The notes beneath the pieces are model-generated. The model saw only the letters and a list, made by a program, of their open reading frames with translations, was not told the origin of the DNA and did not search any database. This document shows, in pieces, positions 1 to 12,600 of a stretch of 64,000 bases of DNA. The DNA is taken from contig WELA01006381.1 of NCBI GenBank assembly GCA_009602735.1, positions 335,367 to 399,366 of the forward strand, in the 5' to 3' direction. A program made the translations under genes and the position numbers. The DNA is from Mesotaenium endlicherianum (Eukaryota; Streptophyta; Zygnematophyceae; Zygnematales; Mesotaeniaceae). Each line of letters begins with the position of its first letter. Within the stretch, counting starts at the first letter, position 1.

Positions 1-3000
1 TCATAAAGAATCATTTCTATATAAGATGCAACACCTCCGACAAAGTATTGCGCCCTGCAACTCATGAAATGCAGCTTGCAAGGGAGGACAGCAGTCATGC
101 AGTTACATTTTGATTATCTGTAATCAACGGAAGCATAGTGCACAGATGAGCCCTTGCAGAATCTGAGGCCAGCCAGCTCAATCACATGCAGGTACACACA
201 CATACCCGCATTTGGCATGCATCCAAAATCTGCCCCCCCATGCAGGAGTGCCTTTCTTTACATTTTATCACACTGGGATAGCCGTTGTACGTACAGGTGA
301 AGGCCAGCAGGGGCAGCAGTGTGAAATTGCAGCAAAGCGACGGCAAGCGCTGCTGAGTGGCCAAGCTGTCTGCCACCTGCAAGGCTGCCACCTCAGCAGT
401 CGCCACTGCAGACCTCACGCTCGGCCATGACGCACCAGTATGGCCAGCTAGTGCAGCATCCACAGCTGCCTGGAGGCCAGGGGCGGATGTCCAAGCAGCA
501 TTGCCCCTCTGCACTGCCTGCCACAAGCACAGCCCCTGTCCCTGCCCCTCTGCCTCCGCTGCGTGCAACCAGGGGGCGTACACCTGGCATGTTGCACACA
601 CGAGCACATGCACACAGCGCACCTGCCCGATGGCTGCCAGATATTCCCCCCCTGCTACCTCCCCCCCACAAGCACCACCCACCTCGTGATTTAGGTGTGG
701 TTGTCTACAGTGCCAGGCAGGCAGGCACACACTGCGCCAAGATGACGTCAGCAGCAGGGGAGCAGACCGCACCTTGTGGGGTGTCCACCAGAGGCCCACT
801 GCTCTTCTGCCACGCGCTGGTTGCTTGCTCCAGCAGCTCGGCACACGTGGAGCTCAGGGCCTGCCATGACGCCACGTGGCGAAGCATAGAGGAGGTTGCA
901 GCAACTTGGAGCGTGTAAAACATGCGGACGGCATGAGCATGCTCTTTTGCTGCACCTTTCATGTCTCTCTGTGCCTGCCACCCCCTTCCAAACGCCAGCG
1001 TTGTCAGCGTGCTCCTCAGGCATTTCAATAACCCAATGCACACACCTGGCATCGGCGTGACAGCATGAGAGATCTCAAAAAAAGCTCAGGGAACGCACAA
1101 GTTGCACGAGGTGGTGCTGCTCGAAGCGTGTGTCCAAGGCGGCGGCTCTGGCGTCCCCGTCACGCTCTTGCTCCAAGCGTGCCGCCATGAGACTGACAGA
1201 CGCCGCATGCTCCTCCACGCAGTCCAGCCCTTTTCCTCCTCCTTCCCCTTCAGCAGCGTTAGCGGACTCAAAGGAGAGCCAGCGCTGCACAGTCTCCTCA
1301 TTGGCCACAGACGCCTCCAGTGCCTGCAAGGGCATCCGCCGAGACCACAGCTCGCCCATGACGTGAGTGGGCCTCCACCCACCAACACATGCCCAGACTC
1401 CTCCCATGTGGAAGGGCTAAGGGGGGCAGAAGGGGAGTAGGGGGGCACTCACTGCGACGACGCGCAGCCGCTGCAAACGAGCTGCCTCCTCCTCCTCCTC
1501 TCCCGCCTCCTCCACGCGCCTGTGCATGGCCTGCAGCGGTCCAAGAGTCAGGCTCACAATGAGCACCTGTCGTCTGAGAACAGGCCCTAGGTTGTACCCC
1601 TGCCATGGCACTGAGAGTTTGCAATGGGCAAGAGCAGCACTAGCATCCACTGCAGGATGGAAATGCACCCCCTGTCTGGGAAGCAGCTGTCTCAAGTGGG
1701 GCACCAGAGGGTGAGGGGGAGGGAGAGCGACCTGCAAGGGGGGCAGCGTTCGCGACGAAGCAGCATGGGCCCGGCAAGCAAGAGCGTCCAATATGCGCCC
1801 CGCCTTCAGCAGCCTGCTGCTCGCCGCCTCCTCCTCGTGCTGCAGCTGAGGGAGCACCCCAAGGTCCCCCTCCCAGCCGTCGTCCAGCTGCTGCTTCGAG
1901 GCAAGGGCAAGAGCCTTGAGGTGAATGCGCGGTGCTGCCAGCAGCGTGGCAGAGAAGGAGCGCGCCACTTTGCGGCTCACTTGCCCCTCCCCCATCGTTA
2001 CGCCCAACCCGCCCTCCTCCTCCCCACTCCCACCCAGTGCACCGCTGCTGCTGCTGCTGCTGGTACTGCTGCTGGGGGAGTGGCCTTCTTCGCCATCGTC
2101 TGCTGCTGCTGCTTCTGCTTCTGCTCCCGCCGAGCGGAGACCAGATGACGCCTCCGCGTGGGACTCCTTGTCACGGCTCTTACTCCTCCCAGCTGGCGCT
2201 TTCTGTGGAGTGATGACCTCGAGCTGCTGAGGATGGTGAGGAGGAACGGGAGGACCAGCATCGCCACTGTACAAGGACGCGATCAGATCAAGAATGGTGC
2301 TGTCACTGCCCGCGGGACCGCAAGGGGCACCCAGCGACCCGTGTGGGGCTGCGGGGGGCAGCAAGGTGACCCCGACGTTGTCGACCACCTCCTTCTCCTC
2401 CTCCTCCTCCTCCTCGTCTCCAAACAGGGACAACGGGATGGGCTTGTTCTGAATGATGCTGATGCTGCTGCTGCTGCTCGTGCCACGAGCCGCCGCAAGC
2501 ACGGCTGCCTTTTCCTCCTCCCCCCCTTCCACACCTCCAACGTCGGTTGCAAATACTTGCGCAGCTAAGGCCGGGACTGGGGCTACTAAGGCTGCGGCTG
2601 GGAAGGGGAGGGAAAGGGCGGCATCACTTCTACTGGGGCCTGGCCTCTCCTCGGCCATGCTCACAAAATCGCCAAAGTCATCGTCGTCGTTGTCGTCCGC
2701 ATCAGCACCAGCATCAGCATCAACATCAGCACTCCCATCCACATTGTGAGCGTGATGCGGCGGAGCAACCTCCTCCTCCAGCTGGTGGCTCACGTTCTCG
2801 TTAAACGGAGCCTCCTCCACCGCTGCTGCTGCTGCTGCCGGCTCCCAGGAAGAGCTGGGACCTCCATGAGCTTGGCTTCCCAAGGGGGCCACGACTGCTG
2901 GAGGCTGAGGGCTGGGCTTAGGGTTGATGCCAGAAGAAGAAGAAGGAGAAGACGCAGGGCCAGCAGCGCTGGCAGAGGGTGTAGCCGTAGCTCGGCTGGC

Positions 3001-4434
3001 CACAAAGTCCCCAAAGAGATCGTCGTCCTCATCGTCCTCATCCACTTGTGTGCCGCCTCTTGCAGCTGCCGCCTCCTCCTCCTCCTCCCCTGCAGCGCCT
3101 GCGTGGTGGGGTGGTGCCCCCTCGGTCCAGGCCATTCCCTTGCCCGCGCCCTCCAGCAACGTTATGGCAGAGGCAGAGGCAGGGTCAGAGTCATCATGCT
3201 GCTCCCCCTCTTGGGCCCCACTCACACCGGCACCGGCACTGGCACTGGTGTCCGCCTGAGGGAGGGCCTCCTCCTCCTCCTCCTCCACCTCCTCTTCTCC
3301 AAACAAGGACATGGGCAAAGGCCCCACCTGAAGTTGGAAGGGCGGAGCCAGTTCAGCCGCAGGCGGAGGAGAAGGAGGAGGAGGAGCTGCACTCACGACT
3401 GAAGGACCAGAAAAGTCCCCCCACTCGTCGTCCTCACTGCCCTGCGGTGCTGCTGCATGCGCAGCGCTACTTTGAGCCTCTGCCTCTACCCTGGCACCAG
3501 TCCCAGTCCTGCCGCCGCTGAAAGGGTCCACTTCCGCTTCAACTTCCACCAGGGGTGGTACTGCAGGGGGTGTGGCGGTGCTTCTCACAAAGCTCTGTTG
3601 CGCGAAGTCTTCCACCGCAAAAGAAGGCCCGTTGGAGTTCTGAAATAAGCGTCTCCCTCCTGGCAGCTCCAACTGACCACCTCTGAAACCGACGGAGAGA
3701 ACGGGGTCCAGAGGGGCATCATGTTGCTGCTTGCTTGCCTGACTGTTGTCTGTGGCCGGAAAAGGCCCAGCAGCAGCAGCAGCAGGAGGAGGAGGAGGAG
3801 GAGGAGGAGGAGGAGGAGGAGGAGGAGAAGCTCGAGCAGAGGTACCTGGAGGAGCTATACCGGACACTGCCCCCACACCAGCACTCCTCTCCTCTGCACT
3901 GGAGAGGCCCTCATCAAGTGGCTTTGGACTTTCTGGCTCACCGAAGAGGGACAGGGGTAAGGGCTCGGCTAAACTGCGCACCACAGGCACAGCAGCAGCT
4001 GGGGCCTGGGAGGTGGTTATGGCCTGTGAGAACTCCCCAAAATCATCAGACTCCTCTTCTGCGGGACTGGTTCCAAACACGTTGGGAGCTGAGGCTTGAG
4101 GCTTTGCACCAGGAGCAGCTAAGGGAAAAGCCTGAGATGGGAAAGGGGGTGCAAAGCTTCTAGCAATCGGCAATGACCAGCTGGGTTGTTGCATGGCCTG
4201 GGCCAGAGATGGGTGAAGTGTGAGAATATTGAGAATATTGCTTCCTCCAGATACTCCTACTGGTTGCATGGCTGACATGTTTGCACCAGCAGGGGACCAG
4301 AAAGCTGGTGCTTGAGAATGAACAGGGAAGGGCTGTGACAGGGCCTCAAGCCCTGCATGGTCGCTGTGACCCTGGAAGGTGGGCCCCTGAGCCATCTGCT
4401 CCCTTCTATGATCAGGCTTCAATTCTTCATCCAT
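1..4434 (-). CDS. Synergin-gamma-like acidic DFGDF-motif protein (multi-exon, 3' end off the window)
   Basis: The start ATG is at 4434. A very long first coding block runs down to a donor at 1452. It is low-complexity and acidic, with poly-Pro, poly-Ala and poly-Glu runs, and carries repeated aromatic-acidic motifs (DDFGEF at residues 130-135, then DEWGDF, DLFGDF, DDFGDF) alternating with PLSLFGE/D motifs. Such DFxDF motifs bind clathrin-adaptor ear domains in animal synergins, so a trans-Golgi or endosomal trafficking role is inferred. Downstream minus-strand segments (about 1365-1100, 920-780, 660-290) look like further exons. Their content (KxW, LCLWQAV, CNFTLLPL) resembles the conserved C-terminus of plant synergin-like proteins as I recall it. 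A possible last exon lies at 54 down to base 1 (AQYFVGGVASYIEMIL). A 201-base in-frame intron (1731-1531) is plausible. The motif repeats are clear; exon borders below 1450 are uncertain. Confidence 0.6.
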
Positions 4435-5242
4435 GGCAAATCGAGCTGAGCTTCTCGCCCTGAGATTTACTTATATTCCCAACATTTGTTCCACTTCAGT
4501 CCCAAGCCCAACGCCCTACTATCGAGCACGCGATTAATAACAGATCACGTCTCCAGAACCAGCCTTCAGTACCTCCATTCCAAGGCATCGAGTAGGCTAC
4601 ATGCCATTTGTGTGAAGTAGGTCGGCTATGGCGCAGAAGCAGCTAACCTTGCAGGAGCTTCGCTTGCAGAACTTGCTACCCCGATATAGTGGGAATGAAT
4701 GGGCGCAAGTCCTGCCCATGGATGTCGGACCCCATTTAGATCAGGTTGCTACGTTTAGTCTGCGAATTTAAATCACTTTGAAGTCAAGCGTTGCATTTAC
4801 AGGAGACAATATGAATCTAGACTTCCTTCTAGAGGTGCAATTATTGCTTCTACTAGTGTCTCGAGTTGAGCTCTTATCAACTGTAATGTAACGGTATGGC
4901 AGCAGTAGGTGGAGTGCGTACGAAGCAGCAAAGCTGGCATTGGTTGAGCTTGGTTGAGCTGTGTGTGTTTTCAAAAGCACGCGAGCAGTTCACTAGCCCG
5001 TGTTAACTGTCCAACGCGTACGGTAGTGAGCGAATGCTCGGCGTGGTTCATGGCACTTCCCACTATTTCAAAACCGACTGCACCCAATCGCCCTCACTCT
5101 ACAACTTCAGTCTGCAACTTCTCAATTCCGATCTTATTCTTCGACATTTCAAACATCCGGGATAAGTGCTGTGAAGCATGAAGCCTGAAGGAGCAGGTGT
5201 CTTTTGTCCAACTGTGAATTAAACATCAGCTTTAAATTCGCC
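4435..5242. promoter_or_regulatory. Divergent intergenic region, synergin-like / IQD
   Basis: This 808-base AT-richer spacer separates two start codons that point away from each other, so it must hold the promoters and 5' UTRs of both genes. I see no convincing TATA box or repeat in it. Confidence 0.5.
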
Positions 5243-7822
5243 ATGGGGAGAAGCTTATGGTCTTTGTTTCGCTTTGGCAAGTCAAAGAAGGTCAAAGCAA
5301 GTGCTGAGGTAGGCTCTCCGATGTCATAGTGTTCTCCGATGCTTACAAGGCTCGGTCGTTCCTTTGCTATGTGTTGCACCCTATTCATTTATCGTGTCTA
5401 ATCTCTTCTGATTAGCTGCTTATGCGCAGTCAAACGCCGGACACTTTCTCTGGGATCTGAAACCAAAGCTTGTCAACCTTGTATATTCGCAAATACCTGG
5501 ACATAATTTTCAGAATGTGAGTATGAAACTCCTTCTCACGAAGGGAGAAAATGGGTGTGCAGGCTTCCTCCAAATCGGTGAGCAGCTCCAAGACAAAAAC
5601 GTCGCCTGTGCCACCTCCAGGCGCAGAGCAGGAGAAGCTGAGCGTGCTTCCACAACAACAGGAACAGCAGCTGCCACTACAAGCGCCACCTCCTTCTCAT
5701 GATTTTTCTCTTGCTCCTCTCGCATCAGCGCTGCCTGCCTCAAGTTCTTCTCTGCCTGATACTTCACATGGCAATCAGATAATCAAGCCATCAGATTTCC
5801 ATCCTGTCAATGGGAATCACAGTGGTACTCAGGTGAAGCCTCTTCTCTCCGGACCCAACAAGGAGGAGTTGGCTGCCATTAAAATCCAGACCCATTTTCG
5901 GGGATACTTGGTACAAAACCTCACACCAGACCTCACAGTCGGTTTGTAGTAACCGCCACAGCTGTATGCCAGCCTTCTGTGTCTGCTAGCCATTAAACGC
6001 CTGCAGCTCTAGCAGTCCCGCCAGAGAATTGCAGCTTAGTGTAGCTGCTATGATGACAGATTAGGCACTGCCTCGACTGTCAACTCATTGTTTTTTTAGA
6101 GGGGTTGTGGCAGGCAAGAAGAGCTCTGAGGGCGCTGAAAGGACTGGTTCGGCTTCAGGCTCTTGTGCGTGGCTACTTCGTTCGCAAGCATGCAGCGGTG
6201 ACTCTGAGATGCATTCGGGCAGTGGTGCGAGTCCAGGCGCGATTCCGTGGAGCCCGCGTGCGCTCCTCCAAGTCCGCCTCTCTCCCTGCCTCTCTCCATT
6301 GTGCTTTGCCTGGTCACGGTGGCAATACTGTCACTAGCACGGGGGTGGGGGTTGTATTCAGAGTTGCGGAAAGCAGACCGCAGGAGGAGGCGTACTGAAG
6401 TGCAGACCAGGTGGCTGGCGTGGGGGGGAGCAGGAACGGGCAGCTGGTGCAGAGGCACCTGAGCAAGGTGCTAAGCAAGCACCAGCAGGAGGCCTCCTTG
6501 AAGCGCCATGAGCTGGGCTGGTGTGCCGCAGGCGGCACAGTGGAGGAGCTGCAGGCCCAGCAGCAGAGCAAGCACGACGCCATCAGGAATCGCGAGAGAG
6601 CTGCCAGCTATGCCAGCGCTCGAGCTGTAATCACTTGCCCTCTACCCTGTCCACTTCTCTTCACTCCATCCATGGCTGTCGCTGACTTGGCCTTGGAGAT
6701 GCAGCCCAGTCACATGCTCACGCGTGGACTGAGAGGGAGGGCAATGTGCGGCCGGCCACTCCTCATGGCTGTCGTGCATGGCATGGTATGACGTGATGGC
6801 GCTTGGCTGGAAGCGGGCCGCATACTGCATTTCTGGCACTTGGGGGGGAAGAGGACTAGGGAAGAGCCACCAGTGACATGCCATTTAGTCAACTTTTGTG
6901 GACACGTATACGCTCTGATGATTTTTTTTTTTGGGGTGGATGTGCATGTGCTGATCATTACATCCAGCTCTGGAAGGAGGGAGCGAAGCTGCGCAAGTCG
7001 CAGATGGCCCTGGAGCACGAGATGGCTGGCTGGGGCTGGACGTGGCTGGAGCGCTGGATGCTTGCCCGACCCTGGCAGAACCACCCGCTGATTGTTGCCC
7101 CTGCTGCTGCTGCTCCTCCTCCCCCTCCTCCTCTCACTCCTCCGCCTCTTGCTGCTGCCGCTGCTGCTACTGCTGCTGATGATGATGAGAATCACCTCGC
7201 GTCACCGAGCTTGAGCCTTCCCCACAGTGTCAGCAGAGCGGACCCTGTGCGCAGCTTTGACTTGGAGATTAAGCGCTCTGCAGGGGGGCAGCAGCAGCAG
7301 CAGCAGCAGCAGATGCTGGATGTCGGCTGCTGCAAGTCGTGTGGGCGTCGCATTCGAGGAGGCGGGAGGGCGGAGGGGAAGGAGCTGTGCAACATCTGCG
7401 CACCCACCGTCTCTTGGGCCGCCAAGCTGGGCGCCGTGCCCCCATCGTTGTCGGGGCAGCCAGGCCTGGGGCACTCTGGCAGCGGCACCATGTCCGCCGC
7501 CACGTCGCGCCCCTCCTCCCCAAGGGTGTCGACCGCGGACCTTGCAGCCAGCAGGTCGGGCACGCCGCGCTCCTCAGCCTCGCGGCGGAGCAGCTTCGGG
7601 AGCCCCCGGGCTGTGCCCAGCTTCATGTCACCCACGCAGTCGGCTGCTGCCAAAGTGAGGGCCGCCAGCAACCCCCGAGTGCGGCGCAGCCCCGAGGAGG
7701 ACGCCCGAGCAGTCAAGCGGCTCTCGTATCCGGCCGATGGGAAGGCGTCCATGCCCGGAACGCCTGTGCTCCGTCCGCGCAGGCTTTCGTCACCCGCTCT
7801 CCACCCTCGCCCCCCGTTTTGA
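5243..7822 (+). CDS. IQD: IQ67-domain (IQD) calmodulin-binding protein
   Basis: Five exons are supported: 5243-5308, 5563-5910, 6114-6257 (end approximate), about 6453-6626, and 6968-7822; all joins used are phase 0. Exon 1 gives the short basic start typical of IQDs ([13 protein letters not shown]). The IQ67 block begins with the IQ motif [11 protein letters not shown] at the end of exon 2 and continues in exon 3 with [20 protein letters not shown] and [13 protein letters not shown]. The intron between them sits at the position seen in land-plant IQDs. Exon 4 carries GGTVEELQ and RERAASYA, exon 5 [16 protein letters not shown] Ser/Pro/Ala-rich tail ends with the DUF4005 signature [20 protein letters not shown]. 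About 530 residues. IQDs bind calmodulin and microtubules or membranes. The exon 3/4 junction is the least certain part: exon 4 may start up to about 40 bases earlier. Confidence 0.9.
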
Positions 7823-9651
7823 GTCCCATTGCACTTCTGCCTTCCTGCGCCTGTGTTGGTGCCTCAGACCGTTGAAATGGTGCAGCACCTTTTTATGCGA
7901 GCTCTCAGGTGTGCTATGCAAGCTGGCCATTTGGCTGGGAGGTGGAAGCAACCAACATGTTCAGACAGAGCACAACTGCGCGTCTACACATTATTTATTC
8001 ATATGATAGGGGCGCATAGATTCCCGCCCCTGGAAGTGGGTTGTGGGGTATGTATCACGGCTACATGACACGCTGTTGGCAGCGCCCTAGTACACGCAGG
8101 AGTGCTAGAAGATGGGGTATGGCTTAGCTATCTGGAGGGGTGCTCTCACTTCAGATTTTCAGTGCTCTCCATTGTGTGTCACCATTAGCGACCTCAGTCA
8201 ACTTCCCTTTCAGAAAGTTTGTGCAGATCTCATTAGTCGTATAAATTAGAGCAGCTTAAATCTTTTCATCCTTGTCCAGTGCCTCTTCAACACCCAAACC
8301 TGGCATCTTTATGAATCTGAGACCTGGAGTGCACATGCACAATCGTTCCTGGTGATGCCTGTCCGTGACCCACGCCAATTCTGCTTTGCTGCTGATATAG
8401 CTGGCAGGATTGTATATGTGGCCAACTCTACTCACGATGTCTGCATACATGTCTTCCTGTGTGGTACTTCCCTGGCTACATGCATCCTCTGCTCTTCCCT
8501 TCCGTGTGCATGTGATTGTTGAGACGGACCAATGAACTCCCAGATGCATCTGCCATGTACTCTAGGAGTTGGTCGATGAAAACCGTGTGGCTGCAAAGAT
8601 GTACAAGTAAATGGAGATTGTACCAAGTGCAACGTGTTGGGGCATGCCCTAGTTTCAGTTACTTGAGTAGAAGCAGCCCGATGCTATGCGCTTGCAGTTG
8701 GGTGCAGGGAGTTCAACCTTCGTGCCCCCCTCAGAAGATGCTGCGAGTTGAGATTCTTTATGCAGATTCCCTGAATTATAGCGCTGTCACTTCCTCTTCT
8801 GTGTGCCTGCTTGATTTTAAATTCGTAATAACACAAGGCCTTCTGGATTCCAAAAGGATATCGCCTTATTCTTGAGCCCTACCGGTGGTCCTCGGATGAC
8901 TTTTGACGTCTAGTTCTGCCATCAGCAGTGTACAGCGTCCATCATGATGCCTACTACCAATAACTTGACTCAGTCCCAAAAGGCTGAGTCGATGCACAGG
9001 TGCTGGTTGTGCCAGAGACTCGATCCGGTAAGGGCAAAGCTCTTTCTGGCAGGGACGGCTGACAACCTGAATCATCACTAGGGCGTGCCCTTGGCATTGA
9101 GAGCCGAGAAATTTGCCATAGAGCAATGCTACGTCAAGCTTCTTGCATCTGTGGGAGGAGTGCCCATTGACCATAATAAGATAGATTGCTCGCTTGTGCT
9201 CATACGACTGCGGCTGCCACAACCCGCTATTCTTCAACAGCAGCTGGCTCCTGCTTGCGCTGCATTGCCAACACACACACCATGTCAGAGGCAGCCTCAG
9301 GCAGGCGGGTGCAGGTGTCCAACAAGTAGGGCGGATGTCTCTTCAGTCATTCAAACCTTTATAGCAGCTGTGTGTCTTCTCGCTACTTGCAGTAGCGCAT
9401 GATCACCACAGGACCGTATATCAAGCCTTGATGCTGCTATGCTTTCTCGAAACAAACAAGCAATGGTGATCTGCTGCAGCCTCACTGCCTCACCCCAGGC
9501 AGCGCCGTCACCGAACCCGCTTGCACTGACGAGGCGCGGTGTACATGATCATGGTCATCGGTGGATGGATGGGATTGAGCAGCAGCACACAGGCTTCCTT
9601 GCTGCCCTTTCAGATCAGGCGATCAGCATGTGGGGGGCTCAGGAGAAAGCA
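7823..9651. other. Gene-free spacer between convergent IQD and TBC genes
   Basis: It holds the 3' ends of two convergent genes and nothing else I can recognise. ORFs here are short, overlap on both strands and lack domain features. Confidence 0.5.
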
Positions 9652-12600
9652 CTACTTACTTGCCCACATGCAGCTTGGCAGGCTTCGTGTCATGGCAGAG
9701 CATAGAGCAGAGCAGAAAGACGAGGGGGGGGGGGCTGGGCAGAGGGGACTGACCAAGGAGAGATACTTCTTGTGGAGGGCAATGGCCCGCTTGCACATCA
9801 TTTTCAGATCGATCTCCTTGGCCGCCTCGTTGAACACCTGCACGTGCCGCGGCACCAAGGGTCAAGCAGGCGGAGCGTATGTACTCATCACAACGCAGGG
9901 CCTCCCCTTCTCCTCTCTCCCCACCTTATGGTGTGCCTTGCCTGAGGCCCGGAGTCCCCCCAGCAAAGCAAGGAGAGAGCACGGACCTTCATGACCTCGT
10001 CGAGAGCGCGCGTGTCCTCCAGCAGCGTGACACGCACTTGAACGATGAGCGCGGCCACGCAGAAGGTCACCGGGCGTTCCTCCCCATCATCCACCGTGGA
10101 CAGCGCGTCCTTGCCCATGGCCGCCGCGTACCTCACCGTGTCCTTGCGGTACCGGCCCACGCCCCCCTTCTGGATGCCGCCTGCCTTGGGCAACGGCAGC
10201 GGCAGGGGCGGCAAAGCGGCGGGGGAGGAGGAGGAGGAGGCCAGGAGGTCCACGGCGGCCAGGTGGGGCGGCTCCTGGCGGGCGGTGGACGCCGCCATGA
10301 CAGGGTCGTAGTCCATGGCCCACAGCATCTGCGCCCCCCATCTTTCCCTGTGACGACGCACACACTGCGCACCCGTGCCGCCTCACGTCGGGCACGCTGC
10401 AGCAGCAGCAGCAGCAAGAAGTTCTCAAACAACGTTGCGACATTTGTGGATAGGGGGAGTGTAGGGGCAGAGAGATGGCGCACGAGAAAGAGAGAGAGAG
10501 ACAAGAGTACCTCCCAGAAGTAGAGGGTGTCCGCAAAGGTCAGCTCTCGTCGGAAGAGGACCATCATCATGCGCACGACAAAGAAAAAGGAGCCCGCCCC
10601 CACGCTCTCTGCATGCGTGCCAGCCCGCCCATGACCAGAATTACATGTCACGCCTCACATCACAGCCCTGCCATCATCCAGGTGCCAACCATCTCCGCAA
10701 GAGCACAAGGCCGTGCAGGCAAGGGAGGGAGGCCCCGGATGCGCACCCAGATGAGCATGCAGCGGAGGGTCCACGGCCACAATGATGTTGCTGAGCACCG
10801 ACAGCTGCTGCTGCACCCCGATGGCCGACGCACTGCCCTTGAAGTTGTTGCGCTGCACACACAAGGACCGTCGTCCGGTCACACGTGTTATATCACCCCC
10901 TTGCGTGCTCTCTTATCCTTGCACATATAGCTGCCCGCTGCTGTCAGCAGGCGTACGAACTCGGCCGGTAGAAGGAGGAGGCTCCTCTCCACTCCCCTCC
11001 TCTTTTGCAGGCACCAGAACAAGAGTGGGCTTACAATGCGGCGCATGAGGCGCTCGAAGCACCAGAAGGCGTCCGCCTCATCCGGGAAGAGCACCACCAT
11101 GGGCGACATGAGGTCGCTCATGCCTACCCACGCACGCACGCGCACACACACCAGAAGCATGTCAGAGCAGCCCACAGGGCCCCTTCCGAAGCCGCCCCCG
11201 CACATCCCACAGATTCCAGCAGCAGTCTGACCTTGGCAGTAGCCCACGTCGGGGTCGAGCCAGGCGTACGCGGCCAGCAGGTCCATGAGGCGCGCGCGGT
11301 TGCCCGCCTCCTCGTAAAACGCCAGCGACCGGTCCGTGCGCAGCACGTCCACGCCTGCGCGCCGCCACCCAGTCCCCACCGCCACGGGCATCCAGCTGAG
11401 TCGCGCTGCTGGCAGAGCAGGCACGCCCCACGAGTGCCGCCAGACTGCTGGTCCACCTCACCCTCTTCTTCGACATTGTGCGGACAAGGGGACGAAAGTG
11501 CGGCTTCCTTGGGCAGCCTGATGGCGAGGGTAGGCCGTACGCCTTGACCAGGCGGACAGGAAGGCGGAGAGGGCCTCACCGATCTGGTGGAGGGAGTAGC
11601 GCCAGCGATGGATGCGCTCCAGCGGCACGCCCGGCAGGCTGCCCCCCGTCTCCTCCACCACCACCGCAGCTCCTCCGCCTCCTGCCCCCCCGTTGGCATA
11701 CAACATGGCATCGGGAATGCCGGCCACGGGCGGCAACAGCAACGCCGCCGTCCGCCTGCCGGTCCCCTCGCCTGCGGCAGCAGGGCCCACCTCGTCACTC
11801 AGAATGACTATGTCACCAAGCTAGCGCGCGAGGAAGCCAGCCGCTCCCCCTCCGGCACTCTCTCAGCAGGCCATCCCTCCTGTGAGAGGGAGGAGAGAAA
11901 GGAAGTGGTGGTGGGGAAGCTGACCTCCTCCTGCCGCCGCTGCCGCTGCCGCTGCCGCTGCTGCACCCCCGCTAGCACCGCCGTTGCTGCCACCACTTTC
12001 AGAAGTCTTCACCTTCTTCTGCCGCGTCTCCTCTGACGCTGCTGACACGCTGCCGTGGTCCACGGCACCGTTTGACATGCCAGCTGGCAACCGGGCCGAG
12101 GCACTTGGTTGGTTGGAAAGCCCATTTGTGACGCGGACGGGCGGAGCAATGGGGGAGCCGTCCTCTCGCACGCGCGGGAAGTCGACGACGACGCCGGAGC
12201 CAATGAGGGGATCCACAGTGGCGCACTGCTTCTTTATCTCCGCATACACCTCCCTGCAACCCCGTCCCCTTCCCGCCCTGCCGCGTCAACAAGGCAGGCG
12301 CTGCGGCTGCTGCACTTGCCAAGATAAGCAAGTGCAGTTGCCCTGACCTGCGCTGCGCTTGCGGAGGAGCTAGCCCCCCCCCCCCCCCCCCCNNNNNNNN
12401 NNNNNNNNNNNNNNNNNNNNNNNNNNNNNNNNNNNNNNNNNNNNNNNNNNNNNNNNNNNNNNNNNNNNNNNNNNNNNNNNNNNNNNNNNNNNNNNNNNNN
12501 NNNNNNNNNNNNNNNNNNNNNNNNNNNNNNNNNNNNNNNNNNNNNNNNNNNNNNNNNNNNNNNNNNNNNNNNNNNNNNNNNNNNNNNNNNNNNNNNNNNN

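Noticed and set aside
1624-4163. Several plus-strand ORFs rich in Leu, Arg or Gly
   Set aside because: They are shadows of the low-complexity minus-strand synergin-like coding sequence.
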